Below are positions 51,337 to 60,566 of a stretch of 64,000 nucleotides of DNA, piece after piece (position 1 is the stretch's first letter; the number at the start of each line of letters is the position of its first letter). Origin of the DNA: JBAZLV01 sp964586075. GTDB lineage: Bacteria > Nitrospirota > UBA9217. The notes under the pieces were generated by a model. It made no database searches. It saw only the letters and a list, made by a program, of their open reading frames with translations, and was not told where the DNA came from. Where the stretch lies: NCBI GenBank assembly GCA_964586075.1, contig CAZPGZ010000004.1, positions 86,357-150,356 on the forward strand. The letters run 5' to 3'. Both the position numbers and the translations under genes were made by a program.

Positions 51337-52767
51337 ATGACGGTCGATAAAATTAAATTCGGTGCATCCGGATGGCAGGGGGTACTAGCCGATGATTTTA
51401 CCGTTGCCCGAGTCAAAACCGTCACCCAGGCGATTGCGGATCATATAGCTTCACGAGGCATGAAGGACAGGGGAGTGGTCGTGGGGTATGACACCCGTTT
51501 CATGTCGGAATTTTTTGCCGAAGGGTCCGCGAAAGTTCTTGCCGCGAATGGCATCCATGTTTATCTGTCGAACCGCGAAACACCTGCTCCGGTGATCACT
51601 TTTGAACTTTTACGAAGAAAGACTGCCGGAAGCATTATCATCTCCGCCCCCCACCAACCCCCGTATTATCATGGACTGCAGTTTCTACCAGCCTGGGGAG
51701 GTTCCGCTCCTTCCGAAGTGATAAAAGATATAGAAACAAGAACCAATATCCTTTTAGAAAAAAATGCACAGGGCGTATTTCCGAGCAGCGAATCCAGGGA
51801 AAGAACCGTTATCGAGACAGTCGACCTGCGCAAAGCGTATCTTGAAGATCTAAAAAGAAAAATCGATTTTGATCTGCTCAAAAAAGCAAAGCTTAAAATC
51901 GCGCTTGACCTCCACTGCGGAACCGCAAGAGATTATCTTGACACTTTTTTAACGGATGCTGGATGCGCGGTCTCGCTTTTCCATGGAAACCGGGACCCTC
52001 TGTTCAGCGGGTGTCTTACGGACCTCTCGGGGAAGAACCTTGCCAGCCTGTCAGACCACATGAAGAGAGGAAAATATGAAATAGGCTTGGCGGTGAATGA
52101 CGTCGCTGACCAGTTCGCAATTCTTGATGGAGACGGCACCTATATTAACCCGAACCAGATACTGGCGCTTCTGCTCGATTTCTTGTGCAGAACGCGCGGA
52201 TGGAAAGGCGGCGCAGCGCGGTCGATAGCGACCTCGCACCTTATTGACGCTGTTGCCAAAAAATATGGAATTGAAGTGTATGAGACCGGCATCGGTTTTC
52301 ACTTCATCGGCGATCTGCTTATGCAGGGGAAAATCATATTTGGGGGCGAGGAAAATGCGGGTTTGACTATTAAAGACCATCTTCCGGAAAGAGACGGCAT
52401 CCTTGCCTGTTTGCTGGTTGCCGAGATGGTTGCAACTGAAAGGAAGCCAATAAAGGATCTGTTAAAACGCCTTTATAAAGAAGTAGGTACAATTCTTGCC
52501 GAACGGGCCGTTATTCCTCTCCCGGAAACAAGCTGGAAAGCTTTTGCAGGAAAACTCAGCCTGCCCCTCATGGAATTCGGCGGGATGCGGGTCAAGGGTA
52601 AAAAAACCACTTCAGACGGTACCAAATATATGCTTGAAGATGACAGCTGGCTGCTCTTGCGTTTTTCGGATACAGAGCGGGCCGTACTGCTTTACGCGGA
52701 ATCTTCATTGGAAGAAAAAACAAATGAATTGATAAAAGCAGGAAGCAGGTTTGTCTTGGAAGGGTGA
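51337..52767 (+). CDS. Phosphohexomutase homologue with degenerate active site
   Basis: A 476-residue protein with the full length and order of the alpha-D-phosphohexomutase (PGM/PMM) superfamily. All motifs can be placed but most are altered. The catalytic TASHNP loop is SAPHQP (residues 103-108), so the phosphoserine is Pro105. The metal loop DGDADR is N254-D-V-A-D-Q259. The sugar loop GEESGG is GEENAG. The phosphate loop R-x-SGTEP is RFSDTER. The N-terminal GTSGWRG is GASGWQG. Normal phosphoryl transfer looks impossible, but the frame is intact and has a promoter, so it is probably a binding or regulatory pseudoenzyme. Confidence 0.85.
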   Translation: MTVDKIKFGASGWQGVLADDFTVARVKTVTQAIADHIASRGMKDRGVVVGYDTRFMSEFFAEGSAKVLAANGIHVYLSNRETPAPVITFELLRRKTAGSIIISAPHQPPYYHGLQFLPAWGGSAPSEVIKDIETRTNILLEKNAQGVFPSSESRERTVIETVDLRKAYLEDLKRKIDFDLLKKAKLKIALDLHCGTARDYLDTFLTDAGCAVSLFHGNRDPLFSGCLTDLSGKNLASLSDHMKRGKYEIGLAVNDVADQFAILDGDGTYINPNQILALLLDFLCRTRGWKGGAARSIATSHLIDAVAKKYGIEVYETGIGFHFIGDLLMQGKIIFGGEENAGLTIKDHLPERDGILACLLVAEMVATERKPIKDLLKRLYKEVGTILAERAVIPLPETSWKAFAGKLSLPLMEFGGMRVKGKKTTSDGTKYMLEDDSWLLLRFSDTERAVLLYAESSLEEKTNELIKAGSRFVLEG

Positions 52768-52855
52768 GTATTTAGCCGGAGATTACGGCGGTCTATCTCC
52801 CCGCCCTCAGACTGAACACTTCGCCAGTTGATAACGAATTATATCGGGAGGACAT

Positions 52856-54139
52856 ATGAGCGAAATCATTGATGTATATGCACGCGAAGTGCTGGATTCA
52901 CGGGGAAACCCAACGGTGGAAGCGGATGTGATTCTTGAAAGCGGAGTAATGGGACGTGCCATTGTGCCGAGCGGCGCATCAACGGGCGAACGGGAAGCGC
53001 TTGAGCTGCGTGATGGAGGTGCGCGATACCTGGGAAAAGGGGTGCAGAAAGCGGTTAATAACGTTATTGAACTGATCGGCCCTGCCGTCATGGGAATGGA
53101 TGCAACAGAACAGGCCGTAATTGACCGGACCATGATCGAGATGGACGGGACTGAAAACAAGTCAAAGCTCGGCGCAAACGCGATGCTGGCGGTTTCGCTT
53201 GCCGTTGCAAAAGCCGCTGCCGAAGATGCCGGATTGCCGCTTTATCATTACCTTGGCGGTCCGAATGCCAAGGAATTGCCCGTCCCCATGATGAACGTTC
53301 TGAACGGCGGCGCCCACGCAGACAACAATGTAGATATTCAGGAATTCATGATTATTCCCGCAGGCGCATCTTCCTGCTCCGAAGCTGTCCGCATGGGAGC
53401 GGAAGTTTTTCATAACCTGAAAGCTGTCTTGAAAAAGAAAGGCTATAATACCGCCGTGGGAGATGAGGGAGGATTCGCTCCGAACCTTAAATCGAACGAG
53501 GAAGCTGTTCAGGTAATTCTTGATGCCATTACAAAGGCAGGTTACAAACCCGGCCAGGATGTTTTTCTGGGGCTGGACTGTGCCGCCAGTGAATTCTACG
53601 ATAACGGCATTTACGACCTTCAGGGAGAGGGCAAGAAAAAAACTTCAGAAGAGATGATAGCGTTTTATGAGGAATGGATCAGGCAATATCCTATTATTTC
53701 AATCGAAGACGGAATGTCGGAAAAAGACTGGAAAGGGTGGAAGCTCCTGACGGACCGTCTTGGAAAAAAAATTCAGCTGGTAGGGGACGACATTTTTGTG
53801 ACCAACACGGCGATTTTCTCCAAGGGTATTGCAGAAGGCATCGGAAATTCCATTCTTATCAAACTGAACCAGATCGGTACACTTACCGAAACGCTCGACG
53901 CCATCGAAATGGCGAAGCGGGCGCGATATACTGCGGTCATATCGCACCGGTCCGGTGAGAGTGAGGACGCGACGATTGCTGACCTTGCGGTTGCTACGAA
54001 TGCAGGCCAGATCAAAACCGGCTCGCTTTCGCGCACCGACCGGATTGCCAAATATAATCAGCTTATCCGCATAGAGCAGGAGCTTGGTGACGCCGCAACA
54101 TATCGGGGCCGGGAAGTTTTTTACAGCATCGAGAAATAG
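52856..54139 (+). CDS. eno: Enolase
   Basis: A 427-residue glycolytic enzyme converting 2-phosphoglycerate to phosphoenolpyruvate. The start IIDVYAREVLDSRGNPTVEA, GASTGEREALELRDG, AVGDEGGFAPNL, SIEDGMSEKDW, LVGDDIFVTN (metal ligands), LIKLNQIGTLTET and AVISHRSGESEDATIADL are all canonical. GGGAGGA precedes the ATG. A strong hairpin lies 60 nt after the stop. Confidence 0.97.
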   Translation: MSEIIDVYAREVLDSRGNPTVEADVILESGVMGRAIVPSGASTGEREALELRDGGARYLGKGVQKAVNNVIELIGPAVMGMDATEQAVIDRTMIEMDGTENKSKLGANAMLAVSLAVAKAAAEDAGLPLYHYLGGPNAKELPVPMMNVLNGGAHADNNVDIQEFMIIPAGASSCSEAVRMGAEVFHNLKAVLKKKGYNTAVGDEGGFAPNLKSNEEAVQVILDAITKAGYKPGQDVFLGLDCAASEFYDNGIYDLQGEGKKKTSEEMIAFYEEWIRQYPIISIEDGMSEKDWKGWKLLTDRLGKKIQLVGDDIFVTNTAIFSKGIAEGIGNSILIKLNQIGTLTETLDAIEMAKRARYTAVISHRSGESEDATIADLAVATNAGQIKTGSLSRTDRIAKYNQLIRIEQELGDAATYRGREVFYSIEK

Positions 54140-54199
54140 GAGCAACAAAAGCAAAGAGACGGAAGAACCCAAGCCCTTCAATCTTATTACCTACTATCT

Positions 54200-54227
54200 G
54201 TCCTGGTTCTTTCGAAAGAACCAGGAC
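54200..54227. terminator. Terminator-like hairpin after eno
   Basis: A 14-bp perfect inverted repeat, GTCCTGGTTCTTTC followed at once by GAAAGAACCAGGAC. The plus-strand tail is AGTCTATTTT, a weak T tract. It would end the eno transcript. The same tail contains TATTTT (54232-54237), which ends 6 nt before the next ATG and may be a -10 box. Confidence 0.75.
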
Positions 54228-54243
54228 AGTCTATTTTGTCATC

Positions 54244-54708
54244 ATGAACAAAGCCGCTTTTGAAAGAATAGTACGGCACGCTCTCCGGCAACTGCCGCCC
54301 AGGTTTAAGCAAAAGCTCAAAAATATCTCTATTGAGATAGAGGACAGCCCCTCGCCTGCGCTTCTTAGAGACATGCAGATAGAATCAGGCTCGCTTTTCG
54401 GTCTATATCAGGGTGTTCCGCTTCCCGATCGTGAATGGAATTATGGCAACGCTCTTCCTGACCGCATCGTGATTTATCAGCATCCGATTGAAGCAGCCGC
54501 ACATTTACCTGAGGAAATAGAACAAATTGTTATTGATACCGTTCGGCATGAGATCGGGCATTATTTTGGTTTTGACGACGATACGTTGTATTTTATAGAA
54601 TCTAACAAAAAAAGCCTCGTAGATGGGAAAAAGATGCAGTCAGAGAGGAATGATAAGACAGGAAAGTTGTCAGAAAGCAAGAAGAGAAGAAAATATCCGT
54701 ACAAATAA
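54244..54708 (+). CDS. Zincin-like metallopeptidase family protein
   Basis: A 154-residue protein of the small bacterial metallopeptidase (zincin_1) family. The zinc motif HExGH is in TVRHEIGHYFGFDDD (about residues 100-114), and LFGLYQGVPLPDRE and DRIVIYQHPI are typical of the family. The C-terminus is a long Lys/Glu/Ser-rich tail. No Shine-Dalgarno sequence is present and a possible -10 box TATTTT ends 6 nt upstream of the ATG. Substrate unknown. Confidence 0.82.
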   Translation: MNKAAFERIVRHALRQLPPRFKQKLKNISIEIEDSPSPALLRDMQIESGSLFGLYQGVPLPDREWNYGNALPDRIVIYQHPIEAAAHLPEEIEQIVIDTVRHEIGHYFGFDDDTLYFIESNKKSLVDGKKMQSERNDKTGKLSESKKRRKYPYK

Positions 54709-54759
54709 GCTTTTCGTACGCTCTCAGAAATTATTCGATTTAAAAATGTCCCGAAATGG

Positions 54760-55251
54760 CTACGGACAGAATTGTTTATATTTCTTCAAGATTTTTTCAA
54801 TAATTCCTGTTGTTGAAGCTCCTTCGATATATCCGGTGCTGATCACCTTGCCGCCCCGTCCTTCAACGATAGTACGTCCAATGATTTTTTCGATCGGCCA
54901 GTCCCCCCCCTTTACCAGAACATCAGGCAGAAGTTCGGAAATAATTTTCCCTGGGTCAGGTTCATGGAACAGTACGACAAAGTCGACGGATTCGAGCGCT
55001 GCAAGAGTCTCCATGCGGTCTTGTTCCGTATTGATCGGCCGCTTGTCTCCCTTGATTATACGCACAGAGTCATCGCTGTTTACTGCAACAACCAGGATGT
55101 GCCCAAGCGATTTTGCTTTTGCGAGATAACGCGTGTGGCCGGTATGGATGAGATCGAAACACCCGTTTGTAAAAACAATTTTTTCTCCGGTAGCCCGGAG
55201 AATATCGAGAACAGGCTTGAGTTCCTGGATGGTTTTAATTTTTTTATGCAT
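54760..55251 (-). CDS. rfaE2: D-glycero-beta-D-manno-heptose 1-phosphate adenylyltransferase
   Basis: A 163-residue nucleotidyltransferase equal to the C-terminal domain of HldE. It makes ADP-heptose for the LPS core. Nucleotide-binding FTNGCFDLIHTGHTRYL, NSDDSVRIIKGDKRPI, and LVKGGDW are canonical. The ATG at 55251 is chosen because the frame upstream runs through a TTGCAT-17-TATATT promoter whose -10 box ends 5 nt before it. The separate kinase domain (rfaE1) is elsewhere. Confidence 0.92.
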   Translation of the reverse strand: MHKKIKTIQELKPVLDILRATGEKIVFTNGCFDLIHTGHTRYLAKAKSLGHILVVAVNSDDSVRIIKGDKRPINTEQDRMETLAALESVDFVVLFHEPDPGKIISELLPDVLVKGGDWPIEKIIGRTIVEGRGGKVISTGYIEGASTTGIIEKILKKYKQFCP

Positions 55252-55256
55252 GCAAA

Positions 55257-55285
55257 AATATAATATAAAATGATCAGGAATGCAA
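55257..55285 (-). promoter_or_regulatory. Sigma-70 promoter, predicted leaderless (rfaE2)
   Basis: On the minus strand TTGCAT (55280-55285) and TATATT (55257-55262) are 17 nt apart. Five bases separate the -10 box from the ATG at 55251. Confidence 0.6.
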
Positions 55286-55369
55286 GCAGCATTGTCGAAG
55301 AGAGAAGAGGCGGGCGGGGGTTGGAAAATCAGGAACAATGAGCGCGGCTATGGAAGATGACGGCTGGCT

Positions 55370-56461
55370 CTACATCTGATGGCTTTTGAATATTTCATCG
55401 AACGCAGGAGCAACTTCATTGAATGCTTTGAGAACTTCAGGGCAGAAATGCTCGGGACTTGTCCTGCCGTCGCCTTTGATAATGATGGTGCACGCTTCTG
55501 CATGGGTGAATTCCGGTTTGTAAGGCCTCCTGCTCCTCAGGGCATCATATTGATCGACGAGCATGACAATTCTTCCCTCAAGAGGGATGTCCTCGCCTTT
55601 CAGGCCTCTTGGATATCCGTCGCCGCACCACCGCTCATGATGATTTAATGCCACTGAAGCGGCCAGCCTGAGTTGGGGAAAAGAAGACCCTGCAAGCATT
55701 TTTTCTCCGATAAGAGTGTGTTTCTTTATGATCTCGAATTCTTCAGAAGAGAGGGGGCCTGGTTTCAGGAGAACATTGTCGGGTATGCCGATTTTTCCTA
55801 GGTCGTGCATCGGGCTCGCAAATGTCAAGGCCTCGACGAAATCATCCGGAAGCCCCATGGCTTTTGCAATTTTGTTTGAGTAGAGTCCGATCCTTCCGAT
55901 ATGAGCACCGGTATCCGTGTCACGATATTCAGCGACAGAAGTCAACCGTCTGATGACTTCATTGCTCAGATTTTTTACCATCATCAGTGCATTAGCCAGT
56001 TCGCGAGTCCGTATCTTGACTGTATCCTCCAGCATGTCTTTATAGTTCTTTTCCATTTGAACAAACCTGGTGTATTTGACCGCTTTTTCCAGGGAGTGCA
56101 GGAGGTAGTCCGGATTGTATGGTTTTGTAATAAAATCGAATGCGCCTTTTTTTATGGCATCGACTGCTTTTATGGCATCGACTGCAACGTCAAGTTCGGC
56201 AAAGGCAGTCATCAGGATTACGGGAATCTGTGGATTGTAGTTATGAATATTTTGAAGAAGGTCAATGCCGGTCACCTGCGGCATCTTGATATCGGTCAGA
56301 ACAAGATCAAATCTGATTTCCTGGACCATTTTTATGGCGTCATGAGCATTTTGACAGGTGTAAACCTTATAGCCAAATTCAGATAACAATGTTGAAATGG
56401 ACTCGAGTATGTACGGGTCGTCATCGACGACAAGCAGCATATACTTTTCCTGTTCATTCAT
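55370..56461 (-). CDS. Response regulator with HD-GYP domain
   Basis: A 363-residue protein: a receiver at residues 1-130 (LLVVDDDPYILESISTLL, phosphoacceptor in DLVLTDIKMP, Lys in DFITKPYN) and an HD-GYP domain from about 180 with MHDLGKIGIPD, HHERWCGDGYPRGLKG. Such domains hydrolyse cyclic di-GMP. The ATG at 56461 follows AAGGAGAG. An 18-bp tandem duplication (56151-56186) inserts six residues, DAIKAV, in the receiver before the usual VDAIKKGAFD. That adds one and a half helical turns to helix 4 or its loop and may alter output. Confidence 0.9.
   Translation of the reverse strand: MNEQEKYMLLVVDDDPYILESISTLLSEFGYKVYTCQNAHDAIKMVQEIRFDLVLTDIKMPQVTGIDLLQNIHNYNPQIPVILMTAFAELDVAVDAIKAVDAIKKGAFDFITKPYNPDYLLHSLEKAVKYTRFVQMEKNYKDMLEDTVKIRTRELANALMMVKNLSNEVIRRLTSVAEYRDTDTGAHIGRIGLYSNKIAKAMGLPDDFVEALTFASPMHDLGKIGIPDNVLLKPGPLSSEEFEIIKKHTLIGEKMLAGSSFPQLRLAASVALNHHERWCGDGYPRGLKGEDIPLEGRIVMLVDQYDALRSRRPYKPEFTHAEACTIIIKGDGRTSPEHFCPEVLKAFNEVAPAFDEIFKSHQM
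56151..56186. repeat. 18-bp tandem duplication inside the HD-GYP regulator gene
   Basis: TTTATGGCATCGACTGCT is followed directly by the same 18 bases with a final A. In the minus-strand protein this repeats DAIKAV/K. One unit is present in ordinary receivers, so this looks like a recent in-frame duplication. Confidence 0.85.
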
Positions 56462-56761
56462 AATTGTTGAACTCTCCTTGGCACCCATGCGATTCGCTTC
56501 TGATGCTGCCGGAAATAGAAAAAGCACTCTGTGTGCAGTATGGCGGCCTGTTCGTGAAAGACGTCGGGCCGAGCCCGTGCGCACATTGGTTAGCACGGGC
56601 AGGGAGTTTTGCATCATCCGACATGGGATAACTATATCACAAATGCCGATGTCGCACGTAAAAAAATGGAAGAAAAACGACGGTTTTCTGATATAATACC
56701 CTGAAGGTCCCATGCTGGACTGTGTTCTTATACAGAGTTCTTTCGCTCCAAGGAGTTAACG

Positions 56762-58525
56762 ATGGCCATTCCGGGCATAAAGAAAAAGATGCTGGGCGAA
56801 ATGCTGGTTGCCGGTGGGCTGATCAAGGACGATCAGCTGAAGCGCGCGCTGGAAGAACAGAGAAAAAAAGGTGGGAAGATAGGAGAAATACTCGTTGATC
56901 TGGGATTTATCAACGAACATAACCTTGCCACGTTTCTCGGCAGGCAGTTCCATCTTCCTTTTGTCGAAATCGACAAGCAGCTTATGGACCCGGAAACCTT
57001 GACGCTGATCCCCGCTGATCTGGCAAGAAGGCTTACAGCCATTCCGTTATACCGGGACAAGGACGCTGTGGTTGTCGCTATGTCGGATCCATTGAATATC
57101 TTCGGCCTCGATGATATCAAAAAAGCGGCCGGCAGGGAAATCAAACAGGTGGTTGCCACCCGGAGCGACATCCAGCGGGCAATTGACCGTCATTACGGCA
57201 TGAGCCAGACCATTGAAGCCGCAGCGATGAACTTTGCTGAAGAAATGGGTACTGCAGTCGAAGAAATAACGGAAATCTCCGGTGCCGCGGCAGAAGATGC
57301 GCCGGTTGTCAAGCTCGTAAGCATGCTGCTGGCACAGGCAATGATGGATCATGCCAGCGACATCCACATCGATCCGGAGGGGAATCAGATCAAAGTCCGG
57401 TATCGTATAGACGGCATGCTGACGGAAGTGCGGACATTGCCGCGTGAAACGCATTCCCCTATCGTGTCACGCATCAAGATCCTTGCAAACATGGATATTG
57501 CGGAAAAGCGGGTTCCGCAAGACGGACGCTTTCAGGTGCGCATAACACACGGCGAAGCGGGACCGGTCGTAACGTCGGTATTCAGCGAACGGAGCACGCT
57601 CCGTATGGATGGAGACACAACCGTGGACATCCGTGTTTCTACCCTGCCGGTAATCCAGGGAGAGACCATTGTGATGCGCATCCTTGACCGGTCCCAGATC
57701 ATCATGACTCTCGACGGATTGCGTTTTTCGCCGGAGATGCTGGAACAATACCGCAGGCTTATCGCGAGGCCATACGGCATGATTCTGGTGACCGGACCGA
57801 CTGGCAGCGGCAAGACCACGACGCTGTATGCCAGCATCAATACCATTGACCGAAAAGCGAACAATATCGTGACGGTTGAAGACCCGGTCGAATATCAAAT
57901 TATGGGGGTCAATCAGCTACAGGTAAATCCCAAGGCGGGCGTTACCTTTGCAAGCGGTCTTCGCTCCATTCTCCGGCAGGACCCCGATATCATCATGGTG
58001 GGAGAGATACGGGACCGGGAAACAGCGGAAATTGCAATCCATGCTGCTTTGACCGGACATCTGGTTTTCGCAACGCTGCACACGAATGACGCGGCCGGTG
58101 CCACAACCAGGCTTATCGACATGGGAATCGAGCCGTTTCTTATTTCTTCATCGGTGATTGGGATCCTGGCCCAGCGACTGGCACGGAAAATTTGCAGCCG
58201 CTGCGGGAAGCCGTATGCGTCCACGCCTGATCTGCTCAGGAGCCTTGGTGTTTCCGACAGAAATGCAACATTTTTCCGGGGGGAGGGGTGCCCAGCCTGC
58301 AAGAATACCGGTTATCAGGGCAGAGTTGCGGTTTTCGAACTTATGGCTATGAACGAAACAATTCGCAATTGCATTATTGCGAAGGCTTCAAGTTCTTCCA
58401 TAAGGGCTGCAGCGGCTCAGTCAGGATTCAAAACCTTGCGCCAGGAGGGGCTGATCAAGGCTGCCGCGGGCATTACCACGGTGGAAGAAGTACTCAGGGT
58501 GACGCAAGAGTCTGAAGGAGTATAA
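56762..58525 (+). CDS. pilB: Type IV pilus assembly ATPase PilB (GspE family)
   Basis: A 587-residue hexameric ATPase driving pilus extension. The N-terminal part is a GspEN (MshEN-like) domain, LGEMLVAGGLIKDDQLKRAL, a fold that binds cyclic di-GMP in several homologues. The core has ASDIHIDPEGNQIKVRYRID, Walker A GPTGSGKTTTLY, Asp box VEDPVEYQI, Walker B GEIRDRETAEIA and a His box. A four-cysteine zinc site (CSRCGKPY, CPACKNTGY) follows. AAGGAG precedes the ATG. GspE of a type II secretion system is the alternative; the many pilus genes here favour PilB. Confidence 0.87.
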   Translation: MAIPGIKKKMLGEMLVAGGLIKDDQLKRALEEQRKKGGKIGEILVDLGFINEHNLATFLGRQFHLPFVEIDKQLMDPETLTLIPADLARRLTAIPLYRDKDAVVVAMSDPLNIFGLDDIKKAAGREIKQVVATRSDIQRAIDRHYGMSQTIEAAAMNFAEEMGTAVEEITEISGAAAEDAPVVKLVSMLLAQAMMDHASDIHIDPEGNQIKVRYRIDGMLTEVRTLPRETHSPIVSRIKILANMDIAEKRVPQDGRFQVRITHGEAGPVVTSVFSERSTLRMDGDTTVDIRVSTLPVIQGETIVMRILDRSQIIMTLDGLRFSPEMLEQYRRLIARPYGMILVTGPTGSGKTTTLYASINTIDRKANNIVTVEDPVEYQIMGVNQLQVNPKAGVTFASGLRSILRQDPDIIMVGEIRDRETAEIAIHAALTGHLVFATLHTNDAAGATTRLIDMGIEPFLISSSVIGILAQRLARKICSRCGKPYASTPDLLRSLGVSDRNATFFRGEGCPACKNTGYQGRVAVFELMAMNETIRNCIIAKASSSSIRAAAAQSGFKTLRQEGLIKAAAGITTVEEVLRVTQESEGV

Positions 58526-58538
58526 TCGTGGATGACGA

Positions 58539-60257
58539 TCAGCGGATGTATGCTTCCGTTACATATCGCCGCATCATGCGATGGCTATTGAAGTAGTATG
58601 CGTTTTTGCTTACGGCGTTCTTCATCATCCGGATCCAGTTGCCTTTATTCTCGGCATAATATTTCGGAATAATCCGGTTTTCAAGCTTGTCATAAAGATC
58701 AGCCGCATCTTCCGCGTCCGATGTGCCCGGCTTCGTTGTCTCAGTCGGCGCAGCGCCGATGGACCACCCCGTGAACTCTTCGATATGCCCTTCTATCCAC
58801 CAGCCATCCAGTACGCTGAAATTCAATACTCCGTTGTGCGCGGCTTTCATGCCGCTGGTGCCTGAGGCTTCGAGCGGACGGAGCGGCGTATTCAGCCATA
58901 TGTCAACGCCGGAAACAAGTTTTAGTGCGATATCCATATCGTAACCGGGGAGGAATGAAACGGCGATCTTCCCTTTCAGCCTGTCCCGGTATCCGTAGAT
59001 GCCTTGAATCAGCTTCTTGCCGTTTTCATCGTGCGGATGCGCTTTGCCTGCATACACTATTTGTATCCTGCCTTTTTTATTGATCGCGAGCAGTCGCTCG
59101 ATATCCGAGAAGAGCAGATGCGGTCGTTTATATCCGGTGGCCCGTCGAGCGAAGCCGATGGTGAGCACACCGGGATCCATGGTGACGCCGGTTGTCTGCT
59201 CTACAACGGCAAGCAGCTTTTGCTTTGCCCGCTGGTGCGCATCCCATATTTCAGACTCCGGGATAATCCCCGACCGTACGAACAACTCAGGCTCATTCGC
59301 CCATCCGGGGATATATTTATCAAAAAGTTTCGCCATCTCGTCGCATGTCCAGGTAAACGAGTGGACGCCGTTCGTAATGGCGTGGATATGGTATCCAGGA
59401 AACATGTGCTGTGAGACTTCACCGTGTTTTTTGGCGACTCCGTTTATATATTTGCTCAGATTAAGCGCCAACAGCGTCATATTCAGGCTGTCTTTGCCCG
59501 CGATGTCCTTCAGGACCTCAAGGGGAATGATGTCGCCGAGCACCTGCCTGACCAGCGGATAGGGGAATTTGTCGTGTCCCGCCTCTACCGGTGTGTGCGT
59601 GGTAAACACGCAAAGATTGCGCACCCGGCCGATGTCCCAGCAGGAGCGCTCGTCCCATACGCTTTCGATATCGCGTTTGCACCTGAGGAGGATGTCGAGG
59701 GCGAGAAAGCTTGCGTGTCCTTCGTTCATATGATATTTCTTGATCTGGAACTCAAGCGCCGTCAGCATGCGCACTCCGCCCATGCCGAGGACAACCTCCT
59801 GTTTGATGCGATAAAGGCTGTCGCCGCCATACAAGACGTCTGTAATCGTCTGGTCCTCCGGGGTATTTTCAGGCAGATGGGTGTCCAGAAAGAGAATGGG
59901 GACCTTGCCGCCGGTGGGGCTGATGACCTGGTAGAGCCATGCCTGGACAAAAACGTCACGGCCTTCTATCTGTACTTTGACTTTTTGCGGCAGCAATGTC
60001 ATATGGCTTGACGGGTCCCAGCTTACCGGACTCTCTTTTTGCCATCCTGCGGCATCGATGTCCTGTTTGAAGTAGCCTTTGCGGGTGATCAGTGTGACCG
60101 CAACGAGGGGAAGCTGCAGATCCGCAGCGGATTTAATGGTGTCTCCTGCAAGGATGCCGAGACCGCCGCTGTATGTCGGGATATCGGTTTTGATCCCGAT
60201 TTCCATGGAGAAGTAGGCAATCATCGGTTCGGCGGTAAATTCATGAAGATGGTTCAT
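58539..60257 (-). CDS. glgP: Alpha-glucan (glycogen) phosphorylase, short type
   Basis: A 572-residue GT35 phosphorylase that releases glucose 1-phosphate from alpha-1,4-glucan. The start PMIAYFSMEIGI, YSGGLGILAGD, VFTTHTPVEAGHD, FARRATGYKRPHLLF and the PLP-lysine region ASGTSGMKAAHNG identify the TIGR02094-type phosphorylases of thermophiles and deltaproteobacteria, which are shorter than E. coli GlgP. AGGGAG precedes the ATG. It is convergent with pilB (13 nt between stops). Confidence 0.88.
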   Translation of the reverse strand: MNHLHEFTAEPMIAYFSMEIGIKTDIPTYSGGLGILAGDTIKSAADLQLPLVAVTLITRKGYFKQDIDAAGWQKESPVSWDPSSHMTLLPQKVKVQIEGRDVFVQAWLYQVISPTGGKVPILFLDTHLPENTPEDQTITDVLYGGDSLYRIKQEVVLGMGGVRMLTALEFQIKKYHMNEGHASFLALDILLRCKRDIESVWDERSCWDIGRVRNLCVFTTHTPVEAGHDKFPYPLVRQVLGDIIPLEVLKDIAGKDSLNMTLLALNLSKYINGVAKKHGEVSQHMFPGYHIHAITNGVHSFTWTCDEMAKLFDKYIPGWANEPELFVRSGIIPESEIWDAHQRAKQKLLAVVEQTTGVTMDPGVLTIGFARRATGYKRPHLLFSDIERLLAINKKGRIQIVYAGKAHPHDENGKKLIQGIYGYRDRLKGKIAVSFLPGYDMDIALKLVSGVDIWLNTPLRPLEASGTSGMKAAHNGVLNFSVLDGWWIEGHIEEFTGWSIGAAPTETTKPGTSDAEDAADLYDKLENRIIPKYYAENKGNWIRMMKNAVSKNAYYFNSHRMMRRYVTEAYIR

Positions 60258-60566
60258 AATGCTCCCTGGTCCGGGCTTCCGAAGGATAAATTAATATAAT
60301 AACGGTACTATGCCTTCCCCTGTCTTCAGAAAAAAGGAATATTTCCACTGCACTGCTTTTTTAAACCCTATTTGGACTATAGCATAAAGATAGGTGCGGA
60401 GCAAGAGGACCGGAAGCGGCCGAAGACCCGGTAAGCTGTTAATACGGTGCATTTGCGTTTCGGTTGACTCCAATAGGGCGAGATGATAGGCTATACTTGT
60501 ACTTCGATTTTATATGAATCGATTGCTCAGCGTTCTCTTTGCGGATGCAGAAAAGGAAAAATACAG

